From contig NZ_FYEG01000007.1 of NCBI RefSeq assembly GCF_900187855.1, positions 1 through 64,000 of the forward strand: a DNA stretch of 64,000 nt, read 5' to 3'. The stretch's first letter is position 1. Each line of letters opens with the position of its first letter. This document shows, in pieces, positions 18,416 to 28,121 of the stretch. The notes beneath the pieces are model-generated. The model worked only from the letters and a program-made list of their open reading frames with translations. It did not search any database and was not told where the DNA came from. Both the position numbers and the translations under genes were made by a program. The stretch is from Actinomyces minihominis (GTDB taxonomy: Bacteria > Actinomycetota > Actinomycetes > Actinomycetales > Actinomycetaceae).

Positions 18416-19236
18416 ATTTCACCCCGAACCCGCGCCGTCCACACCATCGTGGTGTAGGGCAGCCCGAACGGTTCGACGGGGTCAAATCCCAGGTGCTCCA
18501 GTAGGTACCAGGCCAGGTTGTCCTGCATCTTGGCCTGGCGCTTGGGGCTGGCAGCCAGGTAGGAGGACCGGGTGCGGGCCAGCCTCATGCACTGCTCCAC
18601 CGTCAGTGACTGCTCCCAGGCCACCTCTGTCAGCTCCGGTTCGGTAAAGCGCGGGCCCAGGTCCGGGGTCCGGTCCCGCCGCACCACATCACCCGAACGC
18701 ATGATGCGACTGAGCCTGTGCACCCAGGGAACCTCTACCGCCAACTGGTTCGCCACCAGCGCCAAACTACCTTCGGGACGAAGAATCCGGGCAGCTTCTG
18801 CGCTGGCACGGGGGACATCGAGCCAGTGCGAGCACTGCGCCCACACCACCACATCGGAGCTGCACTCTGGAAGCCCACTTTGCTCTGCGGTTCCACCCGT
18901 AACCACCAGGCGTCCGGGTTCACCCCCCGTCCTGCCCTGCGCCAGTTGCGCCCACGACCTCGTCCGCAGGGTCTCCCTCATCGATGAGGACGGCTCCACC
19001 ACCGTCGTCCGGATCCCCCGGGCCAGCAGTCCACGGGTGAACTGCCCTGTTCCAGCCCCGATGTCTACTGCATCCCCAACCGGATACCCCGCTGAGCTAA
19101 GTACCGCGCGGTAGGCTCCATCGGGATAACCCGGACGCGTCTCCTCGTACTCCAGGGCCTGCTCCAGCCCCACCGTCGAGTCGAACGGGTTGATAAGAGC
19201 CGCGTGGGTATCCTCAACCTCGGTCACCTCACTCAA
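18412..19236 (-). CDS. Class I SAM-dependent methyltransferase
   Basis: A 274-residue methyltransferase. Motif I is VDIGAGTGQFTRGLL, motif post-I is TTVVEPSSSM, and the later motif is ARILRPEGSLALVANQLA, all typical of the Methyltransf_11/UbiE-like group. The residues YEETRPGYPDGAYRAVL match the small-molecule methyltransferases often annotated as 'trans-aconitate/sam-dependent'. The substrate is not determined. The TTG start overlaps the upstream stop as TTGA, so its translation depends on the TIGR01777 gene. Confidence 0.88.
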   Translation of the reverse strand: MSEVTEVEDTHAALINPFDSTVGLEQALEYEETRPGYPDGAYRAVLSSAGYPVGDAVDIGAGTGQFTRGLLARGIRTTVVEPSSSMRETLRTRSWAQLAQGRTGGEPGRLVVTGGTAEQSGLPECSSDVVVWAQCSHWLDVPRASAEAARILRPEGSLALVANQLAVEVPWVHRLSRIMRSGDVVRRDRTPDLGPRFTEPELTEVAWEQSLTVEQCMRLARTRSSYLAASPKRQAKMQDNLAWYLLEHLGFDPVEPFGLPYTTMVWTARVRGEI

Positions 19237-20162
19237 CGCTTCCGGGCCCTTCTCTTCATCTCAATGTCCTGCAGGGCCCCCACCAGCGAGGGGTGCTTGA
19301 AGGTAAACCCCCGCGACTGCAGCACCTCCGGGATCTCCCTCTGCCCCGCAGCCACCGTCTCTTTGACCATGGTGGGGGTGAGGACGAGGGCGACGAGTCG
19401 ACGTGGGAACGGGATGAACGCCGGACGTCTAAGCACCCGGGCGTAGTCGCGCGTGAAATCCCGGTTACGCACAGGGAATGGGGCCGCCATGTTGATGGCT
19501 CCACGGGTGTCACCATCGAGAAGCCACAGCTGCGCCGCCACGTGGTCATCAATGTGAACCCAGGACAGCCACTGTTCACCGTTTCCAATCCGGCCCGCCA
19601 CACCCCAGCGGAACAGGGGTCGCAGAGCCCCAAGGAACCCGCCTGACTCAGAGAGGACGTTTGCCGTCCTCATCCGCACCACGCGGACCCCGAGACTCTC
19701 AGCCTCCACGCTCTCGCGCTCCCAGGCCCGGCAGACCCCGGCCAGGAACCCGGGACCCGAGGGCGAGTCCTCTACCAGAATGCGGTCTCCAGTATTGAAG
19801 CCGTAGTAGCCCATGGCGCTGGCAGAGAGGAAGGTTTGGCAGCGGTTTGCCCCCTCATGTCGAGCCTCACGAAGGGCCCGCACCACCGTCTGGGTCGATT
19901 TGACCCGGGAGTCAAGAATCTGCCTGCGGTACTTCCTTGACCACCGCGCCCCACCGATCGGGGCACCCGCCAGATTGATCACCGCGTCAACATCCCTGAG
20001 GCCGGGACCGAAGATCTCCCTGCTCTCGGGGTTCCACTGACGTTCGCTATCCGCACCGGCAGGACGACGCACCAAACGTACGACCTCATCACCGCGGTTT
20101 TCCAAGGCCTGCACCAGGCGCGAACCTATCAATCCGGACGCCCCACCGACTGCAATTCTCAT
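19233..20162 (-). CDS. TIGR01777-family NAD(P)-dependent epimerase
   Basis: A 309-residue extended short-chain dehydrogenase-like protein. It begins MRIAVGGASGLIGSRLVQAL (GxxGxxG), contains NLAGAPI, the family signature RWSRKYRRQILDSRVKST, and SASAMGYYG with the active-site Tyr region. The C-terminal DUF1731 part includes FTFKHPSLVGALQDI. This is the YfcH/SulA-like family, whose physiological substrate is unknown. The gene lies between the P-loop kinase (9-base gap) and the methyltransferase (4-base overlap) on the minus strand, likely one transcript. Confidence 0.92.
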   Translation of the reverse strand: MRIAVGGASGLIGSRLVQALENRGDEVVRLVRRPAGADSERQWNPESREIFGPGLRDVDAVINLAGAPIGGARWSRKYRRQILDSRVKSTQTVVRALREARHEGANRCQTFLSASAMGYYGFNTGDRILVEDSPSGPGFLAGVCRAWERESVEAESLGVRVVRMRTANVLSESGGFLGALRPLFRWGVAGRIGNGEQWLSWVHIDDHVAAQLWLLDGDTRGAINMAAPFPVRNRDFTRDYARVLRRPAFIPFPRRLVALVLTPTMVKETVAAGQREIPEVLQSRGFTFKHPSLVGALQDIEMKRRARKR

Positions 20163-20171
20163 GGTGCCAGC

Positions 20172-20741
20172 CTAGGTTCGGATAATCAGATCGGCTAGAC
20201 CCCGGGGATTATCCTGCTCCCAGTGCCGAACCTCTTGGTCGTGCCAACGCTGCCAGTGGGGGGCAAACCGGGCCCCGTCTCGTTCCAGACCACGCGCCTT
20301 GGCCACCTCGGGTTCGGCCTCAACCCAGAGGCGCAGGTCGGCAAACTGGGCGGTGACGGGGGTCAGGGAGCCACACCCCTCCAAGATCCACCTACCGCTG
20401 AGGTCAACCGGAGCAAACTCTTCATAACGCTCCTGATACCAGTCCCACCGGTGGTAGCCGGTCCGCTCACCACTGAGCAACTCCTCGGTGATTCGCGTTC
20501 CCTCAGCCAGACCGTCCCACCCGGGCACCCACTCTTCAAGATTGAGGACGGAGAGGCCGAGCGCCTCCCCCAGCTCGGTTGCGATAGTGGTCTTGCCACT
20601 TCCCGAAGGCCCATCGATGATGATGCGCCACGAAGAATCATCCTCATCAAGGCGCCTGCGGATAGCATCAACCGCCCCGATGCTCAGGACGGTGGGCGGG
20701 AAGCTGTCATCACGGGGGGTTGGTTGCTGCACGCCCGTCAC
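20172..20741 (-). CDS. Small P-loop kinase, uridine-kinase-like
   Basis: A protein of about 189 residues with Walker A in IIIDGPSGSGKTTIATELG and a following NLEEWVPGWDGL acidic stretch, the pattern of uridine/shikimate-kinase-like ATP-binding proteins that phosphorylate small molecules. The TGYHRWDWYQERYEEF segment and WILEGCGSLT fit the uridine-kinase-like group. Substrate unknown. The start is uncertain: GTG 20741 lies five bases after the ECF stop, while an open frame reaches 20816; I prefer the former because the longer version would overlap the transporter by 70 bases. Confidence 0.75.
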   Translation of the reverse strand: MTGVQQPTPRDDSFPPTVLSIGAVDAIRRRLDEDDSSWRIIIDGPSGSGKTTIATELGEALGLSVLNLEEWVPGWDGLAEGTRITEELLSGERTGYHRWDWYQERYEEFAPVDLSGRWILEGCGSLTPVTAQFADLRLWVEAEPEVAKARGLERDGARFAPHWQRWHDQEVRHWEQDNPRGLADLIIRT

Positions 20742-20745
20742 GTTA

Positions 20746-23052
20746 CTAGCTAATCCCGAACAGGGAGAATGAGCCGAAGGCCAGGGCCAACCCCAGCGAG
20801 AGCGCGGGAACGGCAACGCAGACCAGGACCATCACCGCATCGGGCCAGGACAGACTGGACTCACGTGCGTAACTCCGGGGAATATCGGCCCCAAAACCAC
20901 GGGCTTCCATGGAAACGGAAAGTGAGTCTGCTCGACGCAGAGCAAAGGTTGTCAGCGAAAAGGCCGCCTTGACGAAATGGGCCCCGTCTAGACCTCGGGA
21001 ACGCCTGGCTCGGCGCAGGGCCTGCCAGTCCGTCAGCATCAGGCCCACCATGCGGATGGCGGCCAGGGACGAAAGCACAAACCGCGACGGCAACTTCGCC
21101 ACCTGGGTCAGGGAGTCCGCGACTTCCGTCGAACCCAGGCTGGGCAGAATCACCACCGCGGGCAAACCCACCGCTAGGACGCGCAGTGAGATAGACAGGG
21201 CAAGCCACACCGAGTTTTCACTGATCACGACCGGTCCCCACGCAGCGTAAACCTGTCCACCACTACCGCCGTAGAGCAGCATGGACACGGCCGCCAGTGG
21301 GGCTGCCACCAGCAGGGGGGACATACGAATCAGCAGCTGACGAGGACGAAGTCGCGCCAGGGGAAGCAGGAGGAGCTCCAGTACGAACGCCACACCGGCG
21401 GACACCGGGTCGATGCTGAGCATCAGTGGGATCGTCATCAGGAAGAGGCCGAGCAGCTGGGCCGCGGGGTTGACGCGCCTGAGGATCGATCGGGCTGGTC
21501 CGCGTGGCTCCACCGCCGGGTCCGCCGCTACGGGTGCGAGGGCATCAATCTCAAGAACACTCTCGCCCAGCGCCTCCACAAGGTACGGGTCGTGCGTGAC
21601 GGTAATCAGGGTGGTCCCACCCGCAGCGGCCTCGCGCAACAGTGCCACAAGGTCAACCCAGGTGTTGAAGTCCTGCCCGAAGGTGGGTTCGTCGAGGACG
21701 ATCACCGCTGGGGCGGCAATCAGCGCGGTTCCTACCCCGAGGCGGCGGCGCTCCCCACCTGAAAGCGAGAGGGGGTGGGCTCTGCGCAGGTGGGTGAGGT
21801 GAAGAAGATCGAGGTATCGCCCAACACGTTCTGCCACCTCAGCTTCACCAAGACCACTGAGTTTGGGTCCCAGCCCCAGCTCCTCCTCAACCGTGGCGGT
21901 AAGGAACTGGTACTGCGGCTCCTGGAACACCATGGAGATTCGTCCGAGCAGCTGCGGGGTGGACCAGTCGTGGGGACTGAGTTCTGCCGGGTCAACCCGA
22001 CCTGCTCCAGCTGCGACCACGCTGCTGCCCGCCTCAACCAAACCCCGCTTCGGCGTGAGCAGTCCGGCCAGGGTCAGCGCCAGGGTGGTCTTACCGGCCC
22101 CGTTCGCTCCGACAACACAGGTGGAGACGTGTTCGGGGAACTCGAGGTCGAGGCCCGCGAGCACCTCACCCCCATCGGCGTAGCCCACCGCAAGCGAGCG
22201 GGTGGTCAGCGCAGCGTTGCTATCGACTCGAGCTTGCTGCGGGGTCTCTCCGAGAGGCGGAAGGCAGTCGAGCGGGTTCAGACCCGGAACCCACACCCCG
22301 GCTTCACGCAGCAGGTCGAGGTGGTTGGCAATGACCTCAAGCGGCGGCCCGTCGGCGACTACCACACCACCGGTGAGGACGACCAATCGGTCGGCCTGGT
22401 CGATCCACGGGCCCAGGTTGTGCTCGATGATCATCAGGGTGGCCCCGGTAGCCTGCGCCAGGCTTTCGGTGGCGGTTCGCACCTCGCGCGCGCCCTCGAC
22501 ATCGAGGTTCGCGGTCGGTTCATCCAGGAGCATTATCCGGGGCTGCATCGCGAGGGCGCAGGCCAGCGCTAGGCGCTGCTTTTCGCCTCCGGAGAGGTGA
22601 GAGGTGGGGTGGTCGATCGGGTAGTCGAGTCCGACGACGCCGAGGGCCTCCCGGGTGCGGGACCAGATTTCGTCCCGGGGTAGACCGATGTTTTCGAGGC
22701 CGAAGGCAACCTCGTCCCCGATGCGGCCCATCACCCGCTGGGTTTCCGGGTCCTGTTGGACGAGGCCGACGTGACCGCGCACCCGGGGGGCTGAGGCGGG
22801 AAGCCCCGCGATTGTCAGGCTGCCTTCACCCTCGCCCTCGTGTTCACTGAGAACACCGGCAATACCGTGGAGCAGCGTGGTTTTCCCGGCACCCGAGTTG
22901 CCGACGATGAGGACACGTTCCCCCGGCTTGATGTCCAAGGTGACGCCCCGGACCGCCCAGGCTTCGCGCCCGGGGTGACGCCACCCCCACCCCTCCAGGC
23001 GAACCGAGGGGGTGGTGGCGACATCGGCGGTCGTGGGCATGGCCGTGGTCAA
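20746..23052 (-). CDS. Fused ECF transporter energising protein (EcfA-EcfA-EcfT)
   Basis: A 768-residue fusion of both ATPases and the T component of an energy-coupling-factor importer. The first ATPase has Walker A GNSGAGKTT (51-59), signature LSGGEKQR (153-160) and LLDEPTANLD (175-184). The second has GANGAGKTT (315-323), LSGGERRR (430-437) and VLDEPTFGQD (452-461). Residues ~525-768 form a CbiQ/EcfT membrane domain with the coupling motifs ARRSRGLDG and SMEARGFG. This corresponds to YkoD plus YkoC fused. TTG 23052 overlaps the upstream stop as TTGA (ATG 23040 is the alternative). With YkoE it should import a thiamine precursor. Confidence 0.93.
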   Translation of the reverse strand: MTTAMPTTADVATTPSVRLEGWGWRHPGREAWAVRGVTLDIKPGERVLIVGNSGAGKTTLLHGIAGVLSEHEGEGEGSLTIAGLPASAPRVRGHVGLVQQDPETQRVMGRIGDEVAFGLENIGLPRDEIWSRTREALGVVGLDYPIDHPTSHLSGGEKQRLALACALAMQPRIMLLDEPTANLDVEGAREVRTATESLAQATGATLMIIEHNLGPWIDQADRLVVLTGGVVVADGPPLEVIANHLDLLREAGVWVPGLNPLDCLPPLGETPQQARVDSNAALTTRSLAVGYADGGEVLAGLDLEFPEHVSTCVVGANGAGKTTLALTLAGLLTPKRGLVEAGSSVVAAGAGRVDPAELSPHDWSTPQLLGRISMVFQEPQYQFLTATVEEELGLGPKLSGLGEAEVAERVGRYLDLLHLTHLRRAHPLSLSGGERRRLGVGTALIAAPAVIVLDEPTFGQDFNTWVDLVALLREAAAGGTTLITVTHDPYLVEALGESVLEIDALAPVAADPAVEPRGPARSILRRVNPAAQLLGLFLMTIPLMLSIDPVSAGVAFVLELLLLPLARLRPRQLLIRMSPLLVAAPLAAVSMLLYGGSGGQVYAAWGPVVISENSVWLALSISLRVLAVGLPAVVILPSLGSTEVADSLTQVAKLPSRFVLSSLAAIRMVGLMLTDWQALRRARRSRGLDGAHFVKAAFSLTTFALRRADSLSVSMEARGFGADIPRSYARESSLSWPDAVMVLVCVAVPALSLGLALAFGSFSLFGIS

Positions 23053-23678
23053 ACCCTTTCCTGCATCTCTCGTCCCGCAGCGAAACGGTTGAGGGCTCCG
23101 GTCTTGGCGAGCGCGCGAACCAGCAGGTAGCCGCCGAGTCCGGCGATGATGATGCCCGAGGTGATCGAGGTTGACCAGTAGATCAGATTGAACAGGGGTG
23201 ACTTGGCGAAGTTACCCGAGGTGATGCCCTCGAGGATCATGGCCGCCGTCGCGGCCAGACCTCCGCCCAGGGCCGCCACCCCCGGAGTGAAGCGACGGTA
23301 GCGGAAGGCGGCAAAGGCCAGTTCAGCGCCGGCGCCCTGCATCAGACCCGCGACGAAGGCTTCAGCCCCCCACTGGGAACCGAGGGCCATCGAGACGGTT
23401 GCTGCCAGTGCCTCAACGAAGATTGCGGCACCAGGTTTACGAATCACCAGGGCTCCGACCGGACCGCCCAGGAACCACACGCCCGAGACGATGCCGCCGA
23501 CCCCCGGGGTCAGGGTATCGAGGGCGGTGAAGGCGGCGTAACCAACCTGGTTCCACAGCAGGAAGACAACTCCGAGGACCGAGCCGAGGACGGCCGCGGT
23601 AACGATGTCGACGACACGCCAGCGCATCGGGTTGATCCCGCTGGAAATGACTGACTCATGTGTTGATCGTGAACTCAC
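23049..23678 (-). CDS. ykoE: ECF transporter S component, YkoE-like (thiamine/HMP)
   Basis: A 209-residue membrane protein with five to six helices. The opening MRW-RVVDIVTAAVLGSVLGVVF, the GVGGIVSGVWFLGGPVGALV stretch and GSQWGAEAFVAGLMQG are characteristic of YkoE substrate-binding subunits. The family binds thiamine or its pyrimidine precursor hydroxymethylpyrimidine. GTG 23678 is chosen because GGGAGG lies six bases upstream and the length then matches YkoE; longer frames would run into the riboswitch. The TPP riboswitch about 50 bases upstream supports the substrate assignment. Confidence 0.92.
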   Translation of the reverse strand: MSSRSTHESVISSGINPMRWRVVDIVTAAVLGSVLGVVFLLWNQVGYAAFTALDTLTPGVGGIVSGVWFLGGPVGALVIRKPGAAIFVEALAATVSMALGSQWGAEAFVAGLMQGAGAELAFAAFRYRRFTPGVAALGGGLAATAAMILEGITSGNFAKSPLFNLIYWSTSITSGIIIAGLGGYLLVRALAKTGALNRFAAGREMQERV

Positions 23679-23728
23679 GACTGGCCTCCCGCATTCGACT
23701 GACGACATACCGTTGCGCCGCGGGATCG

Positions 23729-23820
23729 CACTTCCTACGCCGGTATTAACCGGATCAGGTTCGACGGTCGGGAACTGGTGTTCCCCTCTCACCCCATGCT
23801 GGGGCCCCGTGGCTGCTTCA
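23729..23820 (-). promoter_or_regulatory. TPP riboswitch
   Basis: On the minus strand the segment contains ACGGGGCCCC, then GGGTGAGAGG (the CUGAGA-like pyrimidine-sensing helix J), then ACCTGATCCGGTTAATACCGG and CGTAGGAAG, the conserved 3' part of the THI-box. Thiamine pyrophosphate binding should lower expression of the downstream ykoE-ecf operon. No terminator hairpin is obvious between it and GTG 23678, so control at translation initiation is more likely. Confidence 0.93.
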
Positions 23821-23971
23821 ACCCTAGCTCGTTGCGAAGCGCCCTCCAAGACCGTACACTTCCGCGGCAGTGAGTTAGGCCGCTTCAGAGTTTGGCCGGA
23901 CCCCCTCGGAATGGGGCTTGCTTGTTTATAGTGGATAGGGCGTTAACTCCAACAGAGCCAAGGGAGCCTAC

Positions 23972-25516
23972 ATGCGAATCGGTGTACCCGCCGAGAAACC
24001 AGACCAGCCGCTAGTTGCGGCAACACCGGACACGGTCTCCAAACTCATCAAACTGGGCTACACGGTAGCCGTCCAGTCGGGGGCGGGCGCACTTGCCTCC
24101 TACCCCGACTACCAGTATGAAGAGGCCGGGGCCGAACTCGTTGATCGCGACGGTGCGTTCAAGGCGGACATTGTCCTCACCCTTGACGCACCTGAGCTGT
24201 ACGACCTCGAGAAGATGCACCGGGAGTCGGTCCTGATCTCAAGGCTTGCCCCCACGCGAAATGAAGACCTGATGCGGGTCCTGGCTGAGATGGACATTAC
24301 GGCCCTCGCCATGGACGTTGTCCCTCGTATTTCGCGTGCGCAAGCCATGGATGTTCTCTCCTCGCAGGCCAACGTGGCCGGCTACCGGGCGATTATTGAG
24401 GCCGCCAATGAGTTTGGCCGTCTCTTCACCGGCCAGGTGACGGCTGCGGGCAAGATGCCCCCGGCACATGTCTACGTCATCGGTGCAGGCGTAGCGGGCC
24501 TGGCCGCCATCGGTACCGCCAACTCGATGGGCGCTGAGGTCTTCGCCTCTGATGTGCGCCCCGAGGTGGCTGAGCAGGTCAACTCGATGGGGGCGCGCTT
24601 CATCGCCCTTCCCCAGGCGCAGGAGAAGTCGACCGACGGTTACGCCAAGGCCATGACGGAAGATCAGGCCAGGTTGGCGAATGCCGTTTACGCCAAGCAG
24701 TCGGCGGTCTCAGACATCGTCATCACCACGGCCAATATCCCGGGCCGCACCTCACCCATCCTGCTGGATGATGAGGCGATCGCGGCCATGAAGCCCGGCA
24801 GTGTGATTGTCGATATGGCGGCAGCCAACGGTGGTAACACCACGCAGACGGTTGCGGGACAGAAGATTGTCACCGACAACGGCGTCACCATTATTGGCTG
24901 GACCGACCTCGCTGGTCGCCTGCCCGCGCAGTCCTCCCAGCTCTACGCCCAGAACGTCGTCAATCTGCTCAAGCTGATGACACCGGGTAAAGACGGCCAA
25001 ATGGTCATCGACCTCAACGATGAAATCATTCGGGGCATCACGCTGACGGACGACGGACAGATTCTCTGGCCGCCGCCCAAGATTCAGGTTTCCGCAGCTC
25101 CCACAGCCAAGGCCGAGGATGCTGTCGACCATGCCAAGGCCGCAGCTGAAGCTGCTCGGGAGGCAGCGGCAGCCAAGCAGAAGCGCTTTGCCTGGATGGG
25201 TATCGCCGCGCTGCTGGCAGTCGCCCTCGTCATGGTCACCCCCTCCCTGGCGATCGGCCACTACATGGTGTTCGTCCTGGCGATCATCGTGGGTTTCTAC
25301 GTCATCACCGGGGTGGCGCACTCACTGCACACCCCGCTAATGTCGGTCACCAACGCGATCTCCGGCATCATCCTGGTCGGCGCCATCACGCAGATCGGCT
25401 CGTCTAACCTCGCGGTAACCATCCTGAGCTTCATCGCAATCGTCGTGGCTTCGATCAACATCTTCGGTGGCTTCCGCGTTACCGCACGCATGCTGACGAT
25501 GTTCCAGAAGGGCTAG
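23972..25516 (+). CDS. pntA: NAD(P) transhydrogenase subunit alpha
   Basis: A 514-residue subunit of the proton-translocating transhydrogenase that transfers hydride between NADH and NADP+. Residues 1-~385 form the NAD-binding dI domain, related to alanine dehydrogenase: [20 protein letters not shown] start, [20 protein letters not shown] Rossmann loop and [19 protein letters not shown]. An Ala/Lys-rich linker (~385-405) precedes four membrane helices (~408-510). The subunit is full-length as in E. coli, not split into PntAA/PntAB. AAGGGAG lies five bases before ATG. pntB follows after 8 bases. Confidence 0.96.
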   Translation: MRIGVPAEKPDQPLVAATPDTVSKLIKLGYTVAVQSGAGALASYPDYQYEEAGAELVDRDGAFKADIVLTLDAPELYDLEKMHRESVLISRLAPTRNEDLMRVLAEMDITALAMDVVPRISRAQAMDVLSSQANVAGYRAIIEAANEFGRLFTGQVTAAGKMPPAHVYVIGAGVAGLAAIGTANSMGAEVFASDVRPEVAEQVNSMGARFIALPQAQEKSTDGYAKAMTEDQARLANAVYAKQSAVSDIVITTANIPGRTSPILLDDEAIAAMKPGSVIVDMAAANGGNTTQTVAGQKIVTDNGVTIIGWTDLAGRLPAQSSQLYAQNVVNLLKLMTPGKDGQMVIDLNDEIIRGITLTDDGQILWPPPKIQVSAAPTAKAEDAVDHAKAAAEAAREAAAAKQKRFAWMGIAALLAVALVMVTPSLAIGHYMVFVLAIIVGFYVITGVAHSLHTPLMSVTNAISGIILVGAITQIGSSNLAVTILSFIAIVVASINIFGGFRVTARMLTMFQKG

Positions 25517-25524
25517 GCACAACA

Positions 25525-27015
25525 GTGACAACCATGCTTTCGAGTTTCGTTTTCCCCGCCGTCGGTGACCTGATGGACTGGTCCCAGCCCGGCTACTGGA
25601 CCAGCCACGTCGTCACCCTGTCCTACATCGTTGCGGCCGTCCTCTTCATCCTGTCTCTGAGGGGCCTGTCCTCTCACGAGTCCTCACGCCAGGGCAACAA
25701 CCTGGGCATGATCGGCATGGGCATCGCCCTGGCTGCCACCATCCTGGCGGCTCTCTCCAACGGCCCGGGTCGCGGCGTCCTCGTCACGGCCCTGCTGATT
25801 GCGGTCGCCATGCTTATCGGCGCCAGCATCGGCATCTGGAAGGCCGCCAAGGTTGAGATGACCGGGATGCCCGAACTAATCGCCCTGCTGCACTCATTCG
25901 TGGGTCTGGCGGCGGTCCTGGTCGGCTATAACTCCTACCTGGCCCCCGACGTCCAGGCGGTCGCCCTCGGCGGCTTCCACCTCGGTGAGGTCTTCCTGGG
26001 CGTCTTCATCGGTGCCGTCACGCTGACCGGCTCGATCGTTGCCTACCTGAAGCTGTCCGGCAAGATGTCAGGCGCACCCCTGATGCTGCCCGGTCGCAAC
26101 AACCTCAACATGGCGGCCATCGGTGTCACCATCGCCCTGATGGCATGGTTCATCGCCGCCGGTCACAGCGCCTGGGCCTGGATCCCGTTCATCCTGATGA
26201 CCATCATCGCCCTCGCCCTGGGCTTCCACCTTGTGGCAGCCATCGGTGGTGGCGATATGCCGGTGGTCGTCTCAATGCTGAACTCATACTCCGGTTGGGC
26301 TGCCGCTGCGGCGGGCTTCATGCTCAACAACGACCTGCTCATCATCACCGGTGCGCTGGTTGGGTCCTCGGGCGCGTTCCTCTCGTACATCATGTGCCGG
26401 GCCATGAACCGTTCGTTCATCTCCGTCATCCTGGGTGGTTTCGGTACGGCTGAGTCCACCGGCGCCTCCGGGGATGAGGACGGTGAACACCAGGAGATCA
26501 ATGCGGAGCAGGTGGCGGCAATGCTGGCCGGCTCCCGCAGGGTCATGATCACCCCTGGTTACGGCATGGCCGTGGCCCAGGCGCAGTACCCGGTCGCTGA
26601 ACTGACCAACGCACTGCGCGACATGGGGGTTGAGGTCGAGTTCGGCGTCCACCCCGTTGCTGGTCGCCTCCCGGGGCACATGAACGTCCTTCTGGCCGAA
26701 GCCAAGGTTCCCTATGACATCGTCAAGGAAATGGATGAGGTCAATGATGATTTCGAGGACATCGACACCGTCCTCGTCATCGGTGCCAACGACACGGTGA
26801 ACCCGGCCGCTGAGGAACCGGGTTCCCCCATCGCCGGTATGCCGGTTCTGAAGGTGTGGGAGGCGAAGAACGTGATCGTCTTCAAGCGCTCCATGGCCAC
26901 CGGTTACGCCGGGGTTCAGAACCCGCTGTTCTTCAAGGAGAACACTCACATGCTGTTCGGCGACGCCAAGGCATCGGTCGACAACATCGTCTCCGCGGTC
27001 AGGCAAAACGCCTAG
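25525..27015 (+). CDS. pntB: NAD(P) transhydrogenase subunit beta
   Basis: A 496-residue subunit with about nine membrane helices (residues ~25-290) that form the proton channel with PntA, followed by the NADP(H)-binding dIII domain. Diagnostic motifs are [15 protein letters not shown], the [14 protein letters not shown] loop and [18 protein letters not shown]. An acidic linker (GDEDGEHQE) joins the domains. The start could be GTG 25525 or ATG 25534. The pntAB pair likely supplies NADPH using the proton gradient and ends at a strong terminator. Confidence 0.96.
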   Translation: MTTMLSSFVFPAVGDLMDWSQPGYWTSHVVTLSYIVAAVLFILSLRGLSSHESSRQGNNLGMIGMGIALAATILAALSNGPGRGVLVTALLIAVAMLIGASIGIWKAAKVEMTGMPELIALLHSFVGLAAVLVGYNSYLAPDVQAVALGGFHLGEVFLGVFIGAVTLTGSIVAYLKLSGKMSGAPLMLPGRNNLNMAAIGVTIALMAWFIAAGHSAWAWIPFILMTIIALALGFHLVAAIGGGDMPVVVSMLNSYSGWAAAAAGFMLNNDLLIITGALVGSSGAFLSYIMCRAMNRSFISVILGGFGTAESTGASGDEDGEHQEINAEQVAAMLAGSRRVMITPGYGMAVAQAQYPVAELTNALRDMGVEVEFGVHPVAGRLPGHMNVLLAEAKVPYDIVKEMDEVNDDFEDIDTVLVIGANDTVNPAAEEPGSPIAGMPVLKVWEAKNVIVFKRSMATGYAGVQNPLFFKENTHMLFGDAKASVDNIVSAVRQNA

Positions 27016-27028
27016 CTACCAGGCAGAG

Positions 27029-27063
27029 AAAAGGCCCGCTTCCGCAATGGAGGCGGGCCTTTT
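27029..27063 (+). terminator. Terminator after pntAB
   Basis: A G/C-rich stem AAAAGGCCCGC...GCGGGCCTTTT with a short loop is followed by a T run. The A and T flanks would allow use from both directions, also serving the convergent RidA gene. Confidence 0.9.
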
Positions 27064-27073
27064 CGCACCCCTA

Positions 27074-27541
27074 TTAGATGTCGTTGCCGAGGAACTCGAA
27101 CTCAACCTCGACCTCGACGGTGGCGTTCAGCGGCAGGGCTGCCACCCCGACGGCGGAGCGGGCGTGACGTGATCCAAAGACCCCCTGGAGCAAATCTGAG
27201 GCACCGTTGATAACCGACGGTTGCGCAAAGTAGTCCTCGGTGGAGGACACAAAACCCACCACCTTGACCGCACGAACCAGATTGTCCACCCCACCCACCA
27301 CACTGGCTGCCGCAGAAATGGCGTTGAGGGCGCACTGCCGTGCTGCCACGTAAGCAAGGTCATCGGTGACGGCCACGGTCCCGCAGCGTCCCGTCAGGAG
27401 CAGTTCCCCGCCCTTCATCGGCAGCTGACCCGAGGTCTTGACAGTGTTGCCAACGATGACTGCGGGCGCGTAGGCCGCGACCGGGGCTGGGACCGGCGGT
27501 AGTTCGATGCCAAGTTCGGTGAGGCGCTGGGAAATGGTCAT
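27074..27541 (-). CDS. RidA/YjgF-family protein
   Basis: A 155-residue member of the RidA superfamily, trimeric enzymes or ligand-binding proteins that handle reactive enamine/imine intermediates. The features are IVGNTVKTSGQLPM near the N-terminus, ARQCALNAISAAASVVGGVDNLVRAVKVVGFV in the central helix-strand unit (shown in part: ALNAISAAASVVGG), and GSRHARSAVGVAALPLNATV at the C-terminal active-site region. The Arg of HARSAVG aligns with the substrate carboxylate-binding Arg. It is longer at the N-terminus than RidA proper, as in the YjgF-like subgroup. AGGAGAG lies before ATG. Confidence 0.9.
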   Translation of the reverse strand: MTISQRLTELGIELPPVPAPVAAYAPAVIVGNTVKTSGQLPMKGGELLLTGRCGTVAVTDDLAYVAARQCALNAISAAASVVGGVDNLVRAVKVVGFVSSTEDYFAQPSVINGASDLLQGVFGSRHARSAVGVAALPLNATVEVEVEFEFLGNDI

Positions 27542-27730
27542 GGGGGCTCTCCTCGCGATGTGTTCTGCCTATCTCGAATGGTACCGAGACACGCCCGAGC
27601 AGTCTCCCAACTCCCGAATTTTGACGTGACACTGCGCGCATGTGTGCCAGGACATGCCAATTGTCAGAGATATTGGGTAACCTTGAGGGCGTAGTTTCAA
27701 CTTGAATAGAAGTACCCAGCGGATTCGCCG

Positions 27731-27788
27731 CGGTGTGCAACGAAGAAGTTTTACTGCAACCGAGCTCGTCGAGTTCGGTTCCACACCG
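27731..27788 (+). promoter_or_regulatory. Structured leader of cold-shock mRNA
   Basis: An outer 7-bp pairing (27731-27737 with 27782-27788) encloses an 11-bp near-perfect hairpin (27758-27768 with 27770-27780), ending 22 bases before the csp ATG. Cold-shock mRNAs commonly have folded 5' leaders that control translation with temperature; that role here is inferred. The rest of the 27542-27810 gap shows no gene. Confidence 0.5.
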
Positions 27789-27810
27789 GCAGCAAAGAAT
27801 TGAGAATCCC

Positions 27811-28026
27811 ATGGCTAATGCAACAACGGGTGTCGTCAAATGGTTCAACTCGCAGAAGGGCTACGGCTTCATCAGCCCCGATGACGGTTCAGAGGACGTA
27901 TTTGCGCACTACCGCAACATCGTTGGCTCAGGCCACCGCAACCTCGAAGAGAACCAGCACGTTGAGTTCATCATCGAGCAGGGTGACAAGGGCCTGATGG
28001 CTACCGAAATCACGGTAATCGACTAG
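27811..28026 (+). CDS. Cold-shock domain protein
   Basis: A 71-residue single cold-shock domain, a five-stranded OB fold that binds single-stranded nucleic acid and acts as an RNA chaperone. RNP1 is KGYGFISPD and RNP2 is DVFAHY; the usual VHFSAI is changed to AHYRNI, so the loop following RNP2 differs from the common Csp. ATG 27811 is used because the domain begins there (TGVVKWFNS). A structured leader and a terminator flank it, making it monocistronic. Confidence 0.93.
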   Translation: MANATTGVVKWFNSQKGYGFISPDDGSEDVFAHYRNIVGSGHRNLEENQHVEFIIEQGDKGLMATEITVID

Positions 28027-28066
28027 TCGAAGTCTGACGAAGTGCACGCTTCGATCTAATACTTAG

Positions 28067-28104
28067 GAATCCCCGTCTTCGCGGCAGTGCGGAGGCGGGG
28101 ATTC
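28067..28104 (+). terminator. Terminator of the cold-shock gene
   Basis: GAATCCCCG at 28067 pairs with CGGGGATTC ending at 28104, with a 20-nt partly paired interior, followed by ACTTTG. It could also stop the convergent TauE transcript. Confidence 0.75.
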
Positions 28105-28121
28105 ACTTTGCCTGGGGACTG

